Shown piece by piece: positions 8,232-18,728 of a stretch of 64,000 nt of DNA. The notes beneath the pieces were generated by a model. That model made no database searches. It saw only the letters and a list, made by a program, of their open reading frames with translations, and was not told where the DNA came from. This DNA comes from Borovskyia barvae (Eukaryota > Euglenozoa > Kinetoplastea > Trypanosomatida > Trypanosomatidae). The stretch spans positions 248,001 to 312,000 of the forward strand of contig JASAOM010001120.1 of NCBI GenBank assembly GCA_030849085.1, written 5' to 3'. The translations under genes were made by a program, and so were the position numbers. How positions within the stretch are numbered: the stretch's first letter is position 1; every line of letters starts with the position of its first letter.

Positions 8232-10477
8232 AATTCTTTTCTGTAGCTTACGGAGGCCTCGCGAGTCATTTTGGGTACATCCGATTGCACCGCAGCTGTC
8301 AGACATCTGCTATGGTACCTCGGGCGATTGGGATGGGAACGGCAGAGACCGGAAACGGCGGTAGCCAACTGCGTCACCTGCGTTGCGCGTCTCCCTTGCC
8401 ATCCGCTACCTCCACCGTCGGTAGCGCAGTGAAAAACGAAGTCAACTACCCGGCTCGCGCAAGGACCGCACCGTCGGCCAACACCACTGCGGATACATGG
8501 TCCGCTGCCCTTCCCGACATCCCGTATGGCTTTCCTGAAGGTGAGAAAGGGGCAACGCCCTATGCAGCGGAGCAGAGCGGTGGTCTGCAGAAGCGATGGC
8601 TACAAGAAATATCTAGCAAGGTGACGGCTTCACACAAAGGTGACGCCGGAAGCACGGCCAATACCGTCTACGTCGAGCATTACTTGCCGAACAAAGATGA
8701 GTTGTGGAACAGCCCACCATACGAGGCGCTACGCGAAGTGGTGCTCCGCTCCCCCTATCATGATGCGCTGAAGATCATCATGGAGCATGACTACCGCTTC
8801 CTATTCTCGGACGTGATGTGCAACGTGGAGGCGCCTATGCCACACGTCCTATACGAAGATTTCATGAAGTGCCTAACCTTCTCCTCCCTTCAGCAACCGC
8901 CGGAGGATCAGTTCGCGCTCTCAGAGGATGTTCTGCGAGATTTGTTATGCTGGGCTGCGTACTACTGCACACTGGACCGGTTCTACTTTACATCGGCTTC
9001 TCTGCTGTTCCGTAAAGTCGAGCAAGAGCAGCAGATGAGCTCTGCTGTGCACTCGGCATGGATCTACATTTGCACCGCCGCTGCCAAGTGGGAAGATGCG
9101 CTCGCCTATGCCGCCTACATGGACACGCACGGCATCCCGTTTGATGCTGGTGTGTTCGCCCTCATGCTTCACCCGTCCCTCACGCCAACGCAGCGTCTTT
9201 TGCACCAGGCGCCGCATACATCGAAGGGACTGGTCCTCCAACGTCGTCTCTGCCAAGACATGAACCAGAACCACGGCACACTGGCTACGGCGGTGCACGC
9301 CATGTTCGTGTATCACATTCTGACTCTGCAGCATACCCGTAAGTGGGACGTGTTATGCAGTGCTGCTGAACTCTTTCTCGAACAGCAGCGAAATCAAATG
9401 CACACAGGGTGGGTGAAGAGCGGTTCTTTGGAGCTGGCCACCTCGCCAGCTTCCGCTTCTGCTGAAGGGCCTTCAGGGCAGGTGGTCTCCTCCCGAACAG
9501 TGCATCTTGCCTTATTCCTCTTTGGAAAAGAAAAGGGAGTTCGTTGGGGGCCACGTACCACCAAAGCGCTCGTATCGCTCATGATTCGCGATGAAGAGAT
9601 GGGCTGCACAGCAGCTGATGTGCTGTTTGTGCTCCTCCGTGTACGACGTAATGAAGAGTCCGCAGTGCTGGCTGCGTTACCCAAGACGGTCTTCACTGAA
9701 GAAGAGCAGGCTGTTGTGATGCAGGCCATACACCGTCGGAGCCGAATCGACCCGTCGTTTGCGGTGGCCGCGCCACTGATGTGGGAACTAGTGACTGCTG
9801 GCGCCACGGATGACAAGGCGAAAGTGGCACCGGCAGCGACGAATTCACACGCCCATCTCCAAAGCAGTATAGCCGACACCAACGGCTCTGTGGACGCACT
9901 AAAGCAGGTGAACGGAGGCGGTGAAAGCATACGGCGTGCGATGCAGCAACTCCGGGATCTCTCCGCTGGTGCCTCCCCTTATTCTTCTCCGAGTTCGCTG
10001 TTGCCTCACCCTGTGTCACCCGGCAATAACTCTCACCTCAGCAAAAGCGCGGATACGGCGCCACACAATAGTGAATCTCTGAATTTCCTGATTGAGATGA
10101 ACTCGTCGCGAAACGAAGCTGCAGGATCATGGTTCCCCTCACCTGCAGATGTGGCACGGGACCTTCTGACGTCCATAATGGCTCTGGATCGTCAGAGTGT
10201 CGAGGCGGCAGCCACAAGGCTCTTTCAGAGCAGCGACGCGCTCTCAACGCCAACTGATGCGCAGAGGTTGCAGCAACGGGATGACCACGCCAGAAAAGAG
10301 CGTGACGCAGCGTCAGAGAAGCACGCAGACGCCCTGCGGACTTTTTTGGGGGTTGCCGGAACCGGTGCTAGTCAGTCTTTTTGGTCGCTTGAACAGTTGC
10401 GCCGTGAGGAAGAGGAAACACGGCTGCAGGCGCAAGCAGCAACTGCCTGGATATCTCCTTCCTTCACAGGTCTCTGA
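8228..10477 (+). CDS. Hypothetical protein with pentatricopeptide-like segment, probably mitochondrial
   Basis: This is a 749-residue protein without a confidently recognised family. The N-terminus is rich in Arg, Ser, His and hydrophobic residues with few acids, compatible with a mitochondrial presequence. The central part is alpha-helical. Residues about 274-315 (around AWIYICTAAAKWEDALAYAA and THGIPFDAGVF) follow the two-helix spacing of a pentatricopeptide repeat, and similar but weaker helical pairs surround it. The C-terminus (about 675-740) is charged (RDDHARKERDAASEKHADAL and LRREEEETRLQAQ) and may form a coiled coil. Trypanosomatid PPR proteins act mostly in mitochondrial RNA or ribosome biology; that role here is inference from one motif. 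A 12-codon upstream ORF overlaps its start. Confidence 0.85.
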   Translation: MKFFSVAYGGLASHFGYIRLHRSCQTSAMVPRAIGMGTAETGNGGSQLRHLRCASPLPSATSTVGSAVKNEVNYPARARTAPSANTTADTWSAALPDIPYGFPEGEKGATPYAAEQSGGLQKRWLQEISSKVTASHKGDAGSTANTVYVEHYLPNKDELWNSPPYEALREVVLRSPYHDALKIIMEHDYRFLFSDVMCNVEAPMPHVLYEDFMKCLTFSSLQQPPEDQFALSEDVLRDLLCWAAYYCTLDRFYFTSASLLFRKVEQEQQMSSAVHSAWIYICTAAAKWEDALAYAAYMDTHGIPFDAGVFALMLHPSLTPTQRLLHQAPHTSKGLVLQRRLCQDMNQNHGTLATAVHAMFVYHILTLQHTRKWDVLCSAAELFLEQQRNQMHTGWVKSGSLELATSPASASAEGPSGQVVSSRTVHLALFLFGKEKGVRWGPRTTKALVSLMIRDEEMGCTAADVLFVLLRVRRNEESAVLAALPKTVFTEEEQAVVMQAIHRRSRIDPSFAVAAPLMWELVTAGATDDKAKVAPAATNSHAHLQSSIADTNGSVDALKQVNGGGESIRRAMQQLRDLSAGASPYSSPSSLLPHPVSPGNNSHLSKSADTAPHNSESLNFLIEMNSSRNEAAGSWFPSPADVARDLLTSIMALDRQSVEAAATRLFQSSDALSTPTDAQRLQQRDDHARKERDAASEKHADALRTFLGVAGTGASQSFWSLEQLRREEEETRLQAQAATAWISPSFTGL

Positions 10478-10968
10478 CAAACATTTAAAAATATTTCATC
10501 CTGTGCACGATGCTAGTGAGCTTTCGTGCATCTGTGGAAGATTCAGAATTTTTTTTACCTCAAAAGGAGCCTGAGTGTGCCAGAAACTCTTCTTGCACCG
10601 TTGCAACACCAAGGCAGGTCCCTCTCCTTTCTCCTCTCCCCTTCCGCTTTTGGGATACCAGAAGATGTAGAAGAAGAGGGGGGAATAGGGAGAGGTCCAC
10701 GAGCGGTTTACGACTCTCCCTTTCCTCTCTCATGCCTGTGGCAGCCAATTTCCTGGCTCTCCTTCCAACACGGTTCGCCCCTCTTCTTCTTTTGATTTTT
10801 TTTCGTGTTGATTAGCGTGCCGTCACTCCCCGCCACCGTCACCCCTCTCGTTACGTTTCTATCGCGCTGCCTCCGTGTTCCGTGCGCGCGCGCCGCTCTC
10901 TTCAGAATTGAGTATCCATAAAAAAGACCGACAGACGAAGTGTAACACCCAGTGCGTATTCTCTCTCC
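10478..10968 (+). other. Short intergenic spacer
   Basis: About 490 bases holding the 3'UTR of the upstream gene and the splice signals of the next one. No gene seen. Confidence 0.7.
10838..10905 (+). promoter_or_regulatory. Probable trans-splice acceptor
   Basis: Pyrimidine-rich DNA ending in GCTCTCTTC is followed by AG at 10904-10905. No ATG lies between it and the start codon at 10969, giving a 5'UTR of about 63 bases. Confidence 0.6.
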
Positions 10969-12612
10969 ATGAAGTCCTCTTCCGTAGGAAGAACTTTGCG
11001 TGTCGGTAAGCAACCGCTACCTGCGCCGCTGAGAAAGTTCTCCTTTTCGCGGCATCCAGCTGTACTTCGCTGGTTCAGCAAGGCCCCGTCCGACTTGGAA
11101 TTTGCGGCTACAGCGTTGGCGCCTTCCTCCTCCGTCAGCGTGCCTCCCGGTCTCTATCGCTGGCACACGTTCACCGGGTCGTCGAAGACGCTGTCATCCT
11201 CCTCTGAGCCCACGCGGCAAGCGGAGGCGGGAAAAGATGGAAAGGCCAAGACTGCTGCATACCCCTTCCCGACATTGGCAGAGGCCGATGCGGAACTTCA
11301 CAAGTGGATTTGTTGGTGTGTCACCCCCGCCCCCTCGCTGGCCCCGACACTTACAGGGAAGTCGCTTGTCCTCTGCGTCACCTCTCTGCAGCTCCGCGAG
11401 GCTACCACCGACGCTCCTCGCCCGGAGGAATGGGCTGAGCTAACCGGAGAGAACAGCAGTAACGGTGTAGGCAGCGGGGATGGCCTGGTGCTGGTACACA
11501 ACTATCTTCGAGCCCTTGCTCGGTACACGTACGTGCACTGCAACGCACGGGGAAAGCCCGACGCCGCTCGGTTACTCATCGCCGACGTGGAGGCTCACCG
11601 AATCTCTGCGGATGCGTTGAAGACATCCGTGCAGTATCTGGCGCACAGTGTCTTCTGCCGTAGCACGGGTGCCTTGAACGATGAAGAACAGGATGCTTCC
11701 CTGAACCTCGAGATGCGAATGGCGCAGCGGGATCTGGAACTAACGATGGAAGCGACTTTGGCCCTCCTGGTGAGTCTCGACATGACGGAACCCCGCCGCT
11801 GCGTCACGCTAGGGAAGATCGTAGACGCGAACATCCCTGCGGCGTGTCTGGTGCCCCTCGCCGAGAGCGCTGCGTACCACATCTGCAACATGGTAAAGCT
11901 AGTGGCGGAGCCGTTGCGGTTATCGCCGATCGAGAGAGAAGAGAGAGAACCGGCACTACTCCCGAATATGTTGCCGCGTGCGAAGCAAAACTACTGGGTG
12001 CGTACAGCACGGCAGCTGACGAGCGTGATTTACGTTGCACTGCTGGTCGGAAAGGCCAACTCTGCAGAGGTGCAGTCGGTAAAACAACTGCTTCGGCGCA
12101 CGCTACGCCAAGTGTACAAGGTAGAAGACGGCCGTTTTGGAGTGTGGAACTCTGTGCATTACATGTGCGTAGTGGTCATACCATATGTAGGGAGAAGATT
12201 CTCGATCATTGCGAACACGCTCCAGCAGCGGAAGACGGGAATGCCGACACCCGCAGCTGGTAAAAAAAAGCAAGCGAAAAGGGTATCGCTTGGCAAAGCA
12301 TCTTCAACGGCGTGTACCGGTACCCGATCCTCTACGAGCCACGCAGTGTCTGGAACTGCCTCCATCCCTTCTCCTCATCCTGAAAAATGGAATAAGATTA
12401 CCTTGGTGATGCTCTGTGTTGCGGCTGTACTCTACTTGTTCTCTTCACAGACGGAAAAGCCAACGCGAAGGACCGCTGCATTGACGAGTCCCCCAGATTC
12501 CTTCACTGCGTCACAGCTCATAGATGCTGAAGCGTTGGAGCGGAATAAGAAGGAGATGGCCCAGGTGATCACAACCTCCACAGCCACAACATCAAAATCT
12601 GGGTGGGCGTGA
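10969..12612 (+). CDS. Hypothetical protein with presequence-like N-terminus and C-terminal membrane segment
   Basis: This is a 547-residue protein with no recognised family. The first 40 residues contain many Arg/Lys/Ser and aromatic residues (RKFSFSRHPAVLRWF) and no acids, which resembles a mitochondrial targeting sequence. The middle is predicted mostly helical. Near the C-terminus a Lys-rich, Ser/Thr-rich linker leads to a hydrophobic stretch (ITLVMLCVAAVLYLF, about residues 477-491) long enough to span a membrane, followed by a polar tail of about 55 residues. This suggests a single-pass membrane protein, perhaps of a mitochondrial membrane; location and role are inference. The start is the first ATG after the nearest acceptor. 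Confidence 0.85.
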   Translation: MKSSSVGRTLRVGKQPLPAPLRKFSFSRHPAVLRWFSKAPSDLEFAATALAPSSSVSVPPGLYRWHTFTGSSKTLSSSSEPTRQAEAGKDGKAKTAAYPFPTLAEADAELHKWICWCVTPAPSLAPTLTGKSLVLCVTSLQLREATTDAPRPEEWAELTGENSSNGVGSGDGLVLVHNYLRALARYTYVHCNARGKPDAARLLIADVEAHRISADALKTSVQYLAHSVFCRSTGALNDEEQDASLNLEMRMAQRDLELTMEATLALLVSLDMTEPRRCVTLGKIVDANIPAACLVPLAESAAYHICNMVKLVAEPLRLSPIEREEREPALLPNMLPRAKQNYWVRTARQLTSVIYVALLVGKANSAEVQSVKQLLRRTLRQVYKVEDGRFGVWNSVHYMCVVVIPYVGRRFSIIANTLQQRKTGMPTPAAGKKKQAKRVSLGKASSTACTGTRSSTSHAVSGTASIPSPHPEKWNKITLVMLCVAAVLYLFSSQTEKPTRRTAALTSPPDSFTASQLIDAEALERNKKEMAQVITTSTATTSKSGWA

Positions 12613-15006
12613 TAGCGAGTGTGCTCTGCTGGCGTGCAATGCTTTCAAATGCTTGGGCTTCTAGAGAGAAAATTGCTCCAGCATTGCTCTAATGAGAGGG
12701 AGTCAACGTGCGTGTGTGTTTCTGTATGTCATTTGGAGGCTCTTTTTCTTTTAGTACAGTAGGAATACACGGCGACGCAATGCGTTTATCGAGGCAGCGC
12801 CCCTCGGAAGCTCAAAGAAAGGGAGAAGCTCTGCGTGGACTGCCTTTGTGGCTTCCGGTCTCGCTAGCTGCCGAGGTAGCGCGCGAGAAAACCCATGCAA
12901 AGCTAAAGAGATAGGTGACGCACGCTAATGCTCACGCTTTCGCCTTCTCCCTCCCTCCCTCTTCTCCTCTCTGCTCTTACCCCCTTCTCTCCTATCTGGC
13001 ATATAAAATTTAAAAGAGGGGACACATCTGCAGGAAGACCTCGAACTCTCGTGTGAAGATGCGAAAATATCTGCACTAATACCGATACTACGACCTTTCA
13101 TATTACCGCCTTCTTCCGCGGGCGGAGAAGTCTGTTGTGATTGCACATACATATTGATGCTTATAAGTGTTTGCCCATGTTACTATTTGCATAGCATGCA
13201 GTCGCACGCACGTAAGAGGAAGTAATTGAATTTAAGTTTGTGCGTGTTTTTGAGATCAAAAAGGACAACTCATCACCGGAGGGGTGGGGACCTTGCGGCC
13301 ACTAGACTCTGCAGACGCTACCGCTGATAATGGTGGCGGAAGAGGGGAGGGAGAAAGGGATTACTCGGCTCCCCATGACCTCCTCCGTCTCCGGTGCATG
13401 GGTAAAGGCGCGCCCAGGAAATCATCGCCACGTGCAACCGCTCTTCCTGTGAGAATTCGTTTGCTCCTTTTTCCGTCTTTACGCGATGGAAAAGCTAAAT
13501 ATATATTTGTTTCCCTCGCGGACCCTTCCTCCCTCTCTCTCTCTCCCTCTTCGTCTTGCCCGCCCAATGGCATTCCTCCCTTTTGAACCTCGCCATGTGG
13601 TCTTTCTGCTGAATGGGGAGACTACCGCATTCAATGCTGCTCGTCCGCATGGTTCGTGGCCATGTACGCGGGTGTGCCTGGGGACTAGAGCTCTCCATCC
13701 CGCACCAGGAAGATTTCTTCTGTAGCATCGGAAGGCAAGCAGATTTTGTTATCTGAAGGGATTCCAGGAAGCCTATGGTGGTGCCGCCTCTCTCCCCTCC
13801 CCCCTTTCTGATCTCGCAGCGATAGATGGGAAGAAGGAAGGAAGGAGAGAGCATGCCGAGTGCCTGAAGAGTCAGCGGTAACGCGATACACTATAACTTC
13901 CTAATGCGTTGTCGAAACTCCAAGAAAAACGTTGAGTGGCATAGCGGAGGAAGCTCTCGAGGTGAACCGAGGAAAAGTCGATGCAGCACAGGTAGGTAAG
14001 CGTCATGTGGGGGTACCCCTGGCATCGCATGGTGCGAGCGCATGGCGGCAAACTCGCTTTTGGTGGCACGCCACACCTTCGAGGAGGAGGAGGGGGGAAG
14101 GAGGGAAGAAGGGAGGGCCTGAAAAGGGGTTCTGGAGCCAGAATGCCCGACGACGGGCATCCACATTGGCTTGAACTGTTGCGATTGTCTTGCACGTGAT
14201 GAAACTACGCAAATACCTAACAAAACGACTGACTGTTGGAAGGGATAAATACGGAAGGTCGAGAAGGGGGGGTGAAGGGAGGGAGAGCGGCATGGAGACT
14301 GTCCCTCCCTCAGCCCTCCCTCTTTCGTCTTTTCTTATCGTCCTCCTGAAATGATGGATACACACTTTTGGTTTCTGATGCCTTCGCTGCGCTCTGGTGT
14401 GCTGTCAGGTGATGTTGGTAGGGGTGACGAGGAGAGGAAAGGCACTGTTGATAGACTCTTCATGGCGCGGATATTTCTACTCAGCTGCGAGGAAGTTATT
14501 AGTGATTTCGAGAAAGACTTGCTTGACATTCTTCTCGAAAGAGTTGGATGTCACCTAAAGGTCGATCGTGCAAGAAAAAAAAGGACGGGGTAAGCGAGGG
14601 AATTATCAACTCTCCTCGTAAAGGAAAATAAAAATTAAATGTACCAGGAAAAAGGCATGTGTGTTATCGGACGAAAGCATGTTGTGGAGTCACGCATCCT
14701 TTTCACAATGCATCGTACCTTTCAGGTTGCGCTGCGAGAGTGCGAGAAGGAACAAAAAGGTTTGGAGCGACGTAAATTGGAGGAAGTAGCAACACGTCTC
14801 TCTTTCTCTCGACGCACAGCTGTGTATCAATACTTATGCTACTGTGTATACCGTATCTCTTTGCTCCATAATTTCTACTGTTTCATGCAATTCATCGGCT
14901 AACCAGTGATACGCACATCGGATACATCTTTCGAGGAGGAGAGGTGAAGGAGCACGAATACATTTCTCTCTCCAGCGGAAGACTAACTAGCTGCCCTCAT
15001 CTCAGC

Positions 15007-15045
15007 TGGTGCACAGTGGGTGACGCCGTCAGCGACCGTGCACCA
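15007..15045 (+). repeat. Perfect 8-bp inverted repeat (hairpin candidate)
   Basis: TGGTGCAC at 15007-15014 pairs with GTGCACCA at 15038-15045 around a GC-rich loop of 23 bases. It lies in a GC-richer patch upstream of the acceptor at 15313. Confidence 0.6.
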
Positions 15046-15254
15046 CCACTAGCCATCACGCTGAGCAGATTCTTCATTGCAAGGGGCGCTCACCTCGTTT
15101 CTTGAAACAGCACCGTTGTGGTACACTATCATCGTTCCGCGTACACTACCGGACATCGACAGCTATTTTATTGTCTTATGGGGAAGTGCACAACCAGCCC
15201 TTTCCGTGAGAGTTCCCACTCTTTTTATTTATCAAATCCGTGCGTTTGCGCGGT

Positions 15255-15313
15255 CTCATTCCACCTTTCCCGCTCTCCCTCCCTCTCCGCCATCTTCGTG
15301 CCTCACGCGTGAG
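15255..15313 (+). promoter_or_regulatory. Probable trans-splice acceptor that decides the start
   Basis: A dense pyrimidine tract (about 15255-15305) is followed by AG at 15312-15313. The next ATG is at 15332. The maximal open frame begins at 15077, upstream of this tract, so its first 85 codons would be removed from the mRNA. Confidence 0.65.
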
Positions 15314-15331
15314 GTGCGTGATCCATATCTC

Positions 15332-17332
15332 ATGGCGGGTAGCGCACGATGCGGGGAGTCACAGATGGAGCTCGATGTCCCACCTTCCGCAGCCCATGCA
15401 TCGTCGATCCCCATTATTTTTTGTGGACGGCCAGCCCTTACTACCGGCGTTGTAAACCTCCGCGTGCTTCTCGGCGACGCACACTACTGCCTCGCGGAGA
15501 AGCGAAAGGCGAAGGCACGTCATTCCCACAAATCGAGAAATGAGGATGTCGTTGACGGCGTTGGGAGAAGCACAGCGGGCAAGCCGAACAGCAACACCGA
15601 GGACGACGATGATGGTGTCACACCGGAGAAGCGCGAGAGCATCTATCGTGTTTGCTCCTCCGAGGGACTTCCTCCCGGCTGCTATCACGTGAAACCACAA
15701 CGACATTACTGGGTTATGTTCGCCGATCGTGGGAAGGATAAAGGAGGGGAAAGGGCGAAAATGCATGCTGAAACCTCATCATCACCCGCCTCCTCGCGCG
15801 GAACTGTGACGGCCGCTACTGCAAGAGCGGCGCCTACGAGAAGGAAAGAATCGAAACGAAGTGTAGAGAGGGCTTCGCCCACGCCTGCTTCACTTCCGCA
15901 GGCGTCTCGGACTTCACCCTCCGAAACGGGAGATGTAGCGCAGGAAAAGGAAGACCGCCGCTTCGCCTCCGAGACACTCCATCTACCGAAGCCTACCGAC
16001 GATGTTGTTGGGGAGGTTGAGACGACGTTAGTGGAGCTATTTTTCGCATCGGAGAGGGTAACTGAAGTGAGCACCGAGGGGACCGGCTCGCAGGTGGTGT
16101 CTGCGGCCGCGGATGAGGTCGCCACTGTCAAAGACTGCCTTCCAGAACATCCAGAAAGGCACGATGATGCCGAGGAGGACATTTCCCTCATCGTTTGCCA
16201 CGCCGCTGCCTCTGCCTCCTCGGCGCCGATAAATTCACCGAAGAAGCGCGGCCGTGATGCCCGTGGCGATGTCGAGGCTTTTCTGCCGCCTCCACCGAAG
16301 CAATCCCCGCGTCAAAGCTCTCAGACGGGCGTGGGGCGGTCACCAACCGCATCGCGTGCCTCTCCAGTGCGTTCATCTCCTGGTCTGGGAAGCGATGTCG
16401 CCGTCGTCATGAGAGATGAGAAGGAATTGAACAGCCAACCGCTTCACGGAGCTCAGGCCGCCACACTGACTTCCACGGCGCCGACGGTGCGCAAAGCTAC
16501 GTTACATCGGAAGCCCACCCCGCCGGATACACGACCTTCGCCCCAAACTTCGCCGGAGCAAAACAGCGGTGCTCCCCCCGAGATGAAATATCCGGCTCAC
16601 TGCAGCGCAGCGGTTAGTATGGGCAGCAACGCCCAGTTCTCTGCCGACCCACCACGCAAGTCACAGCGAACACATGCCCTGATGGCGAATACGACTCCCG
16701 TTACTTCGGTCCACGATCCTTCTCCCGCACATTCTCCGTCGTTGACGAGGCATCAGGCCACGCCGCCACCATCGCCTCTCCCCCTGAAGCCTGTCCCGAA
16801 CCATCACGGTCGCCTCCCGACTGGAATGGGGGCAGCTAGTGAGAAGGTAGGCTCACTGCTACCACTTGTGGGTAGCGGGTCCGCGCTTACGGATTCCCCA
16901 GCTCACGATGTAGTCCAAAACGTGCTCTACAACAACCCAAGCAGCGGTGGGGAGGCTGGCGAGCTGCACAGCAAGGCAGCCGCAACCTCCCTCCACCCAT
17001 CGTCCTCGACCTTCACCACTCTGTCCCGTCCACCTCGGCAAGATGAAACTCCGACCATACGGGCAGACATTGGGCAAGCGCCACCGTTGTCCCCGCCTCT
17101 TCTGCGGCAACCCCAGAAGAGCAGCAGCCTTGAGGCTGACCTGCGGGGATCGTCCTTGCGTAGCCCCGATCTGCTGGACAAGGGAGGAGATGGCATCAGA
17201 GTCTTTGTTCCCACTGGAAGCCCCGCACTGGGCTTTACACAGGTGCACAACACGCTGGCAGAGGAGTTCAGCCTCGACCCTTCGGGGACGGAGTCGTCCT
17301 CTGGTGCATCGGAGTACCTCTACGATGTTTGA
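15332..17332 (+). CDS. Hypothetical disordered protein, 666 residues
   Basis: No family is recognised. The start at 15332 (MAGSARCGESQMELD) is chosen because a pyrimidine tract and AG lie just upstream of it; an ATG at 15077 in the same frame would add 85 residues of unlikely composition. A possibly folded segment lies at about residues 25-135, with hydrophobic pieces such as GVVNLRVLLGDAHYCLAEK and CYHVKPQRHYWVMFADRG split by an acidic linker (EDDDDG). The rest is rich in Ser, Pro, Thr and Ala and is probably disordered, with many Ser-Pro sites that could be phosphorylated. The C-terminus ends EYLYDV. Function unknown. Confidence 0.85.
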   Translation: MAGSARCGESQMELDVPPSAAHASSIPIIFCGRPALTTGVVNLRVLLGDAHYCLAEKRKAKARHSHKSRNEDVVDGVGRSTAGKPNSNTEDDDDGVTPEKRESIYRVCSSEGLPPGCYHVKPQRHYWVMFADRGKDKGGERAKMHAETSSSPASSRGTVTAATARAAPTRRKESKRSVERASPTPASLPQASRTSPSETGDVAQEKEDRRFASETLHLPKPTDDVVGEVETTLVELFFASERVTEVSTEGTGSQVVSAAADEVATVKDCLPEHPERHDDAEEDISLIVCHAAASASSAPINSPKKRGRDARGDVEAFLPPPPKQSPRQSSQTGVGRSPTASRASPVRSSPGLGSDVAVVMRDEKELNSQPLHGAQAATLTSTAPTVRKATLHRKPTPPDTRPSPQTSPEQNSGAPPEMKYPAHCSAAVSMGSNAQFSADPPRKSQRTHALMANTTPVTSVHDPSPAHSPSLTRHQATPPPSPLPLKPVPNHHGRLPTGMGAASEKVGSLLPLVGSGSALTDSPAHDVVQNVLYNNPSSGGEAGELHSKAAATSLHPSSSTFTTLSRPPRQDETPTIRADIGQAPPLSPPLLRQPQKSSSLEADLRGSSLRSPDLLDKGGDGIRVFVPTGSPALGFTQVHNTLAEEFSLDPSGTESSSGASEYLYDV

Positions 17333-18723
17333 AGGCTTTTTTCCCAGACGATCATGAACGAGTAAGGGTGGAGTAATAAAGAAAAGGCTTGCGTAGGCAG
17401 GGAGGGACGTGTGTGTCTCAAGGTGTTCATGGAGGAGGAGAGGAGGGGGAGGTCTCGAAGTAGTCCTGCTCGCCGAAACACTTAGACGAGGGCTGTTCAA
17501 ACTAGCGAGAGTTGCCGCCCTCTTTCATAGGACTCCAGCCCACCACATTTGATGAAAGGAAAGAGAGCTGTGAGGACGCTCTCTCTCTCTCTCTCCTGTT
17601 GAACTGCTGTTTTCAGTATCTCACGAGATTGTTAAGGGTCGGGGGGCGAGGCGGAGCGGAGTTTTTTAAAAAAAGAGAGGTGCAATACGCTATGAAAACG
17701 CAATTGAGGCGCGATTGGAACGCCACATTTTGCAGCCCTTGCGCGTCTATTTAAGTAAGGAGGCAGTCGAATGTTATATATATATATATATTCTTTGTGT
17801 TGTTTTGTATCGCTGGTGTGGCGTATGAAGCAGAAGAAGGAAAAAGTGACGAAAGGAAAGCGGTTGAAGAAGAATAGAAACGATGAAGCTACCTCTTAGC
17901 TACTGTTTCCTTTTCTTTTTTTTTTGAGAACTTGGATCTCCTCTCCTCTCCCCGCAGACACACCGAGAAAGTAATGTGTACAGGGTAGTGAGTCGGACAA
18001 CTCCATAGCGAGTAAACACGGCGTCACAGCCATTTAATAATAAGAGTGCCTCACCGATTAGCTGCATCCATGTGTTTGTGCGTGTGACTAAAGTAAGGGA
18101 AGTGAGGCAACCCTTTGTTTGTTGGTTCGTTTTCTCAGCGTATCAAAAACCATTTGTCCCCTCCGCATGAAAACATATCATAGCAGCGGACGAGGAGGGG
18201 CCCTTTTCCTAGTTCGTCGGGTTCTCCCTTCACACTCTGGGTAGAAGCTGGCGTACCTGAGTTATGGTTAAGCATTACAACGCTCTTGAATCCTCCAACG
18301 CTTCCTAAAGGGGTGCCGCTACGTGGTGAGGTCTACTACACCAACACTGACACCTCCATCCTCGGGTTCCCTCCTCTCTACGCCTCCCCCCTTCCCTCTC
18401 CCTTTTTCTCTGTCTCTCTACATGCACATGCCCGCACCCGCATGCGCGTGCGGTATTTTCGTTCCGACTCGCGCGATTCTGGGTGTCATACCGATCGCTC
18501 TTTCCCTCGAGCATACGTTGTCCTCCCTGGCCTCTCTCCATTCCACCCAAAACAGAAAAGAGCGAATCGCAGCGCCGAGGTGAGGTGTCGTGTGGGGTGC
18601 ACATCACAGCCGGCACATCGGGCAGGGCGATCGCTAGGAAGAAAAAAAAGAAAGGTGATAGGGAGGTAAAAGAGAAAAAGAACTGAAAAAGAAAGTCAGC
18701 AAATTTTTTTTTCACCACCGCCC
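17333..18723 (+). other. Intergenic region before glutaredoxin gene
   Basis: No gene seen. It holds a (TA)8 run at 17775-17791, a T-tract near 17920, and a pyrimidine-rich block at about 18495-18545 followed by AG at 18556-18557 that could be the acceptor for the glutaredoxin gene. Confidence 0.7.
17775..17791 (+). repeat. (TA)n microsatellite
   Basis: Eight TA units in the 3' flank of the 666-residue protein gene. Confidence 0.9.
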
Positions 18724-18728
18724 ATGAG
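18705..18728 (+). promoter_or_regulatory. Possible trans-splice acceptor overlapping the first ATG
   Basis: A T-rich tract followed by CACCACCGCCC runs right up to the ATG at 18724; the first AG after it is inside the start region (18727-18728). If this acceptor is used, translation would begin at the in-frame ATG at 18733. The alternative acceptor is at 18556-18557. Confidence 0.4.

Larger units (their letters stand above)
12613..15331 (+). other. Intergenic region of 2.7 kb
   Basis: No gene supported. Small open frames at 12708-12914, 14351-14593 and 14639-14902 were examined: they lack consistent GC-rich third positions, and the ATG at 14351 lies between its pyrimidine tract and the next AG. 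A perfect 8-bp inverted repeat sits at 15007-15045. The region ends with the acceptor of the next gene. Confidence 0.65.

Noticed and set aside
14351-14593. 80-residue forward frame with a helical-looking C-terminus
   Set aside because: The ATG falls between a pyrimidine tract and the next AG, so it would not be the first codon of the mRNA, and codon use is mixed.
12613-15331. Identifiable short retroposon of the Leishmania 3'UTR type
   Set aside because: A complex patch exists near 15000, but no signature could be recognised with certainty and copies cannot be counted from one window.
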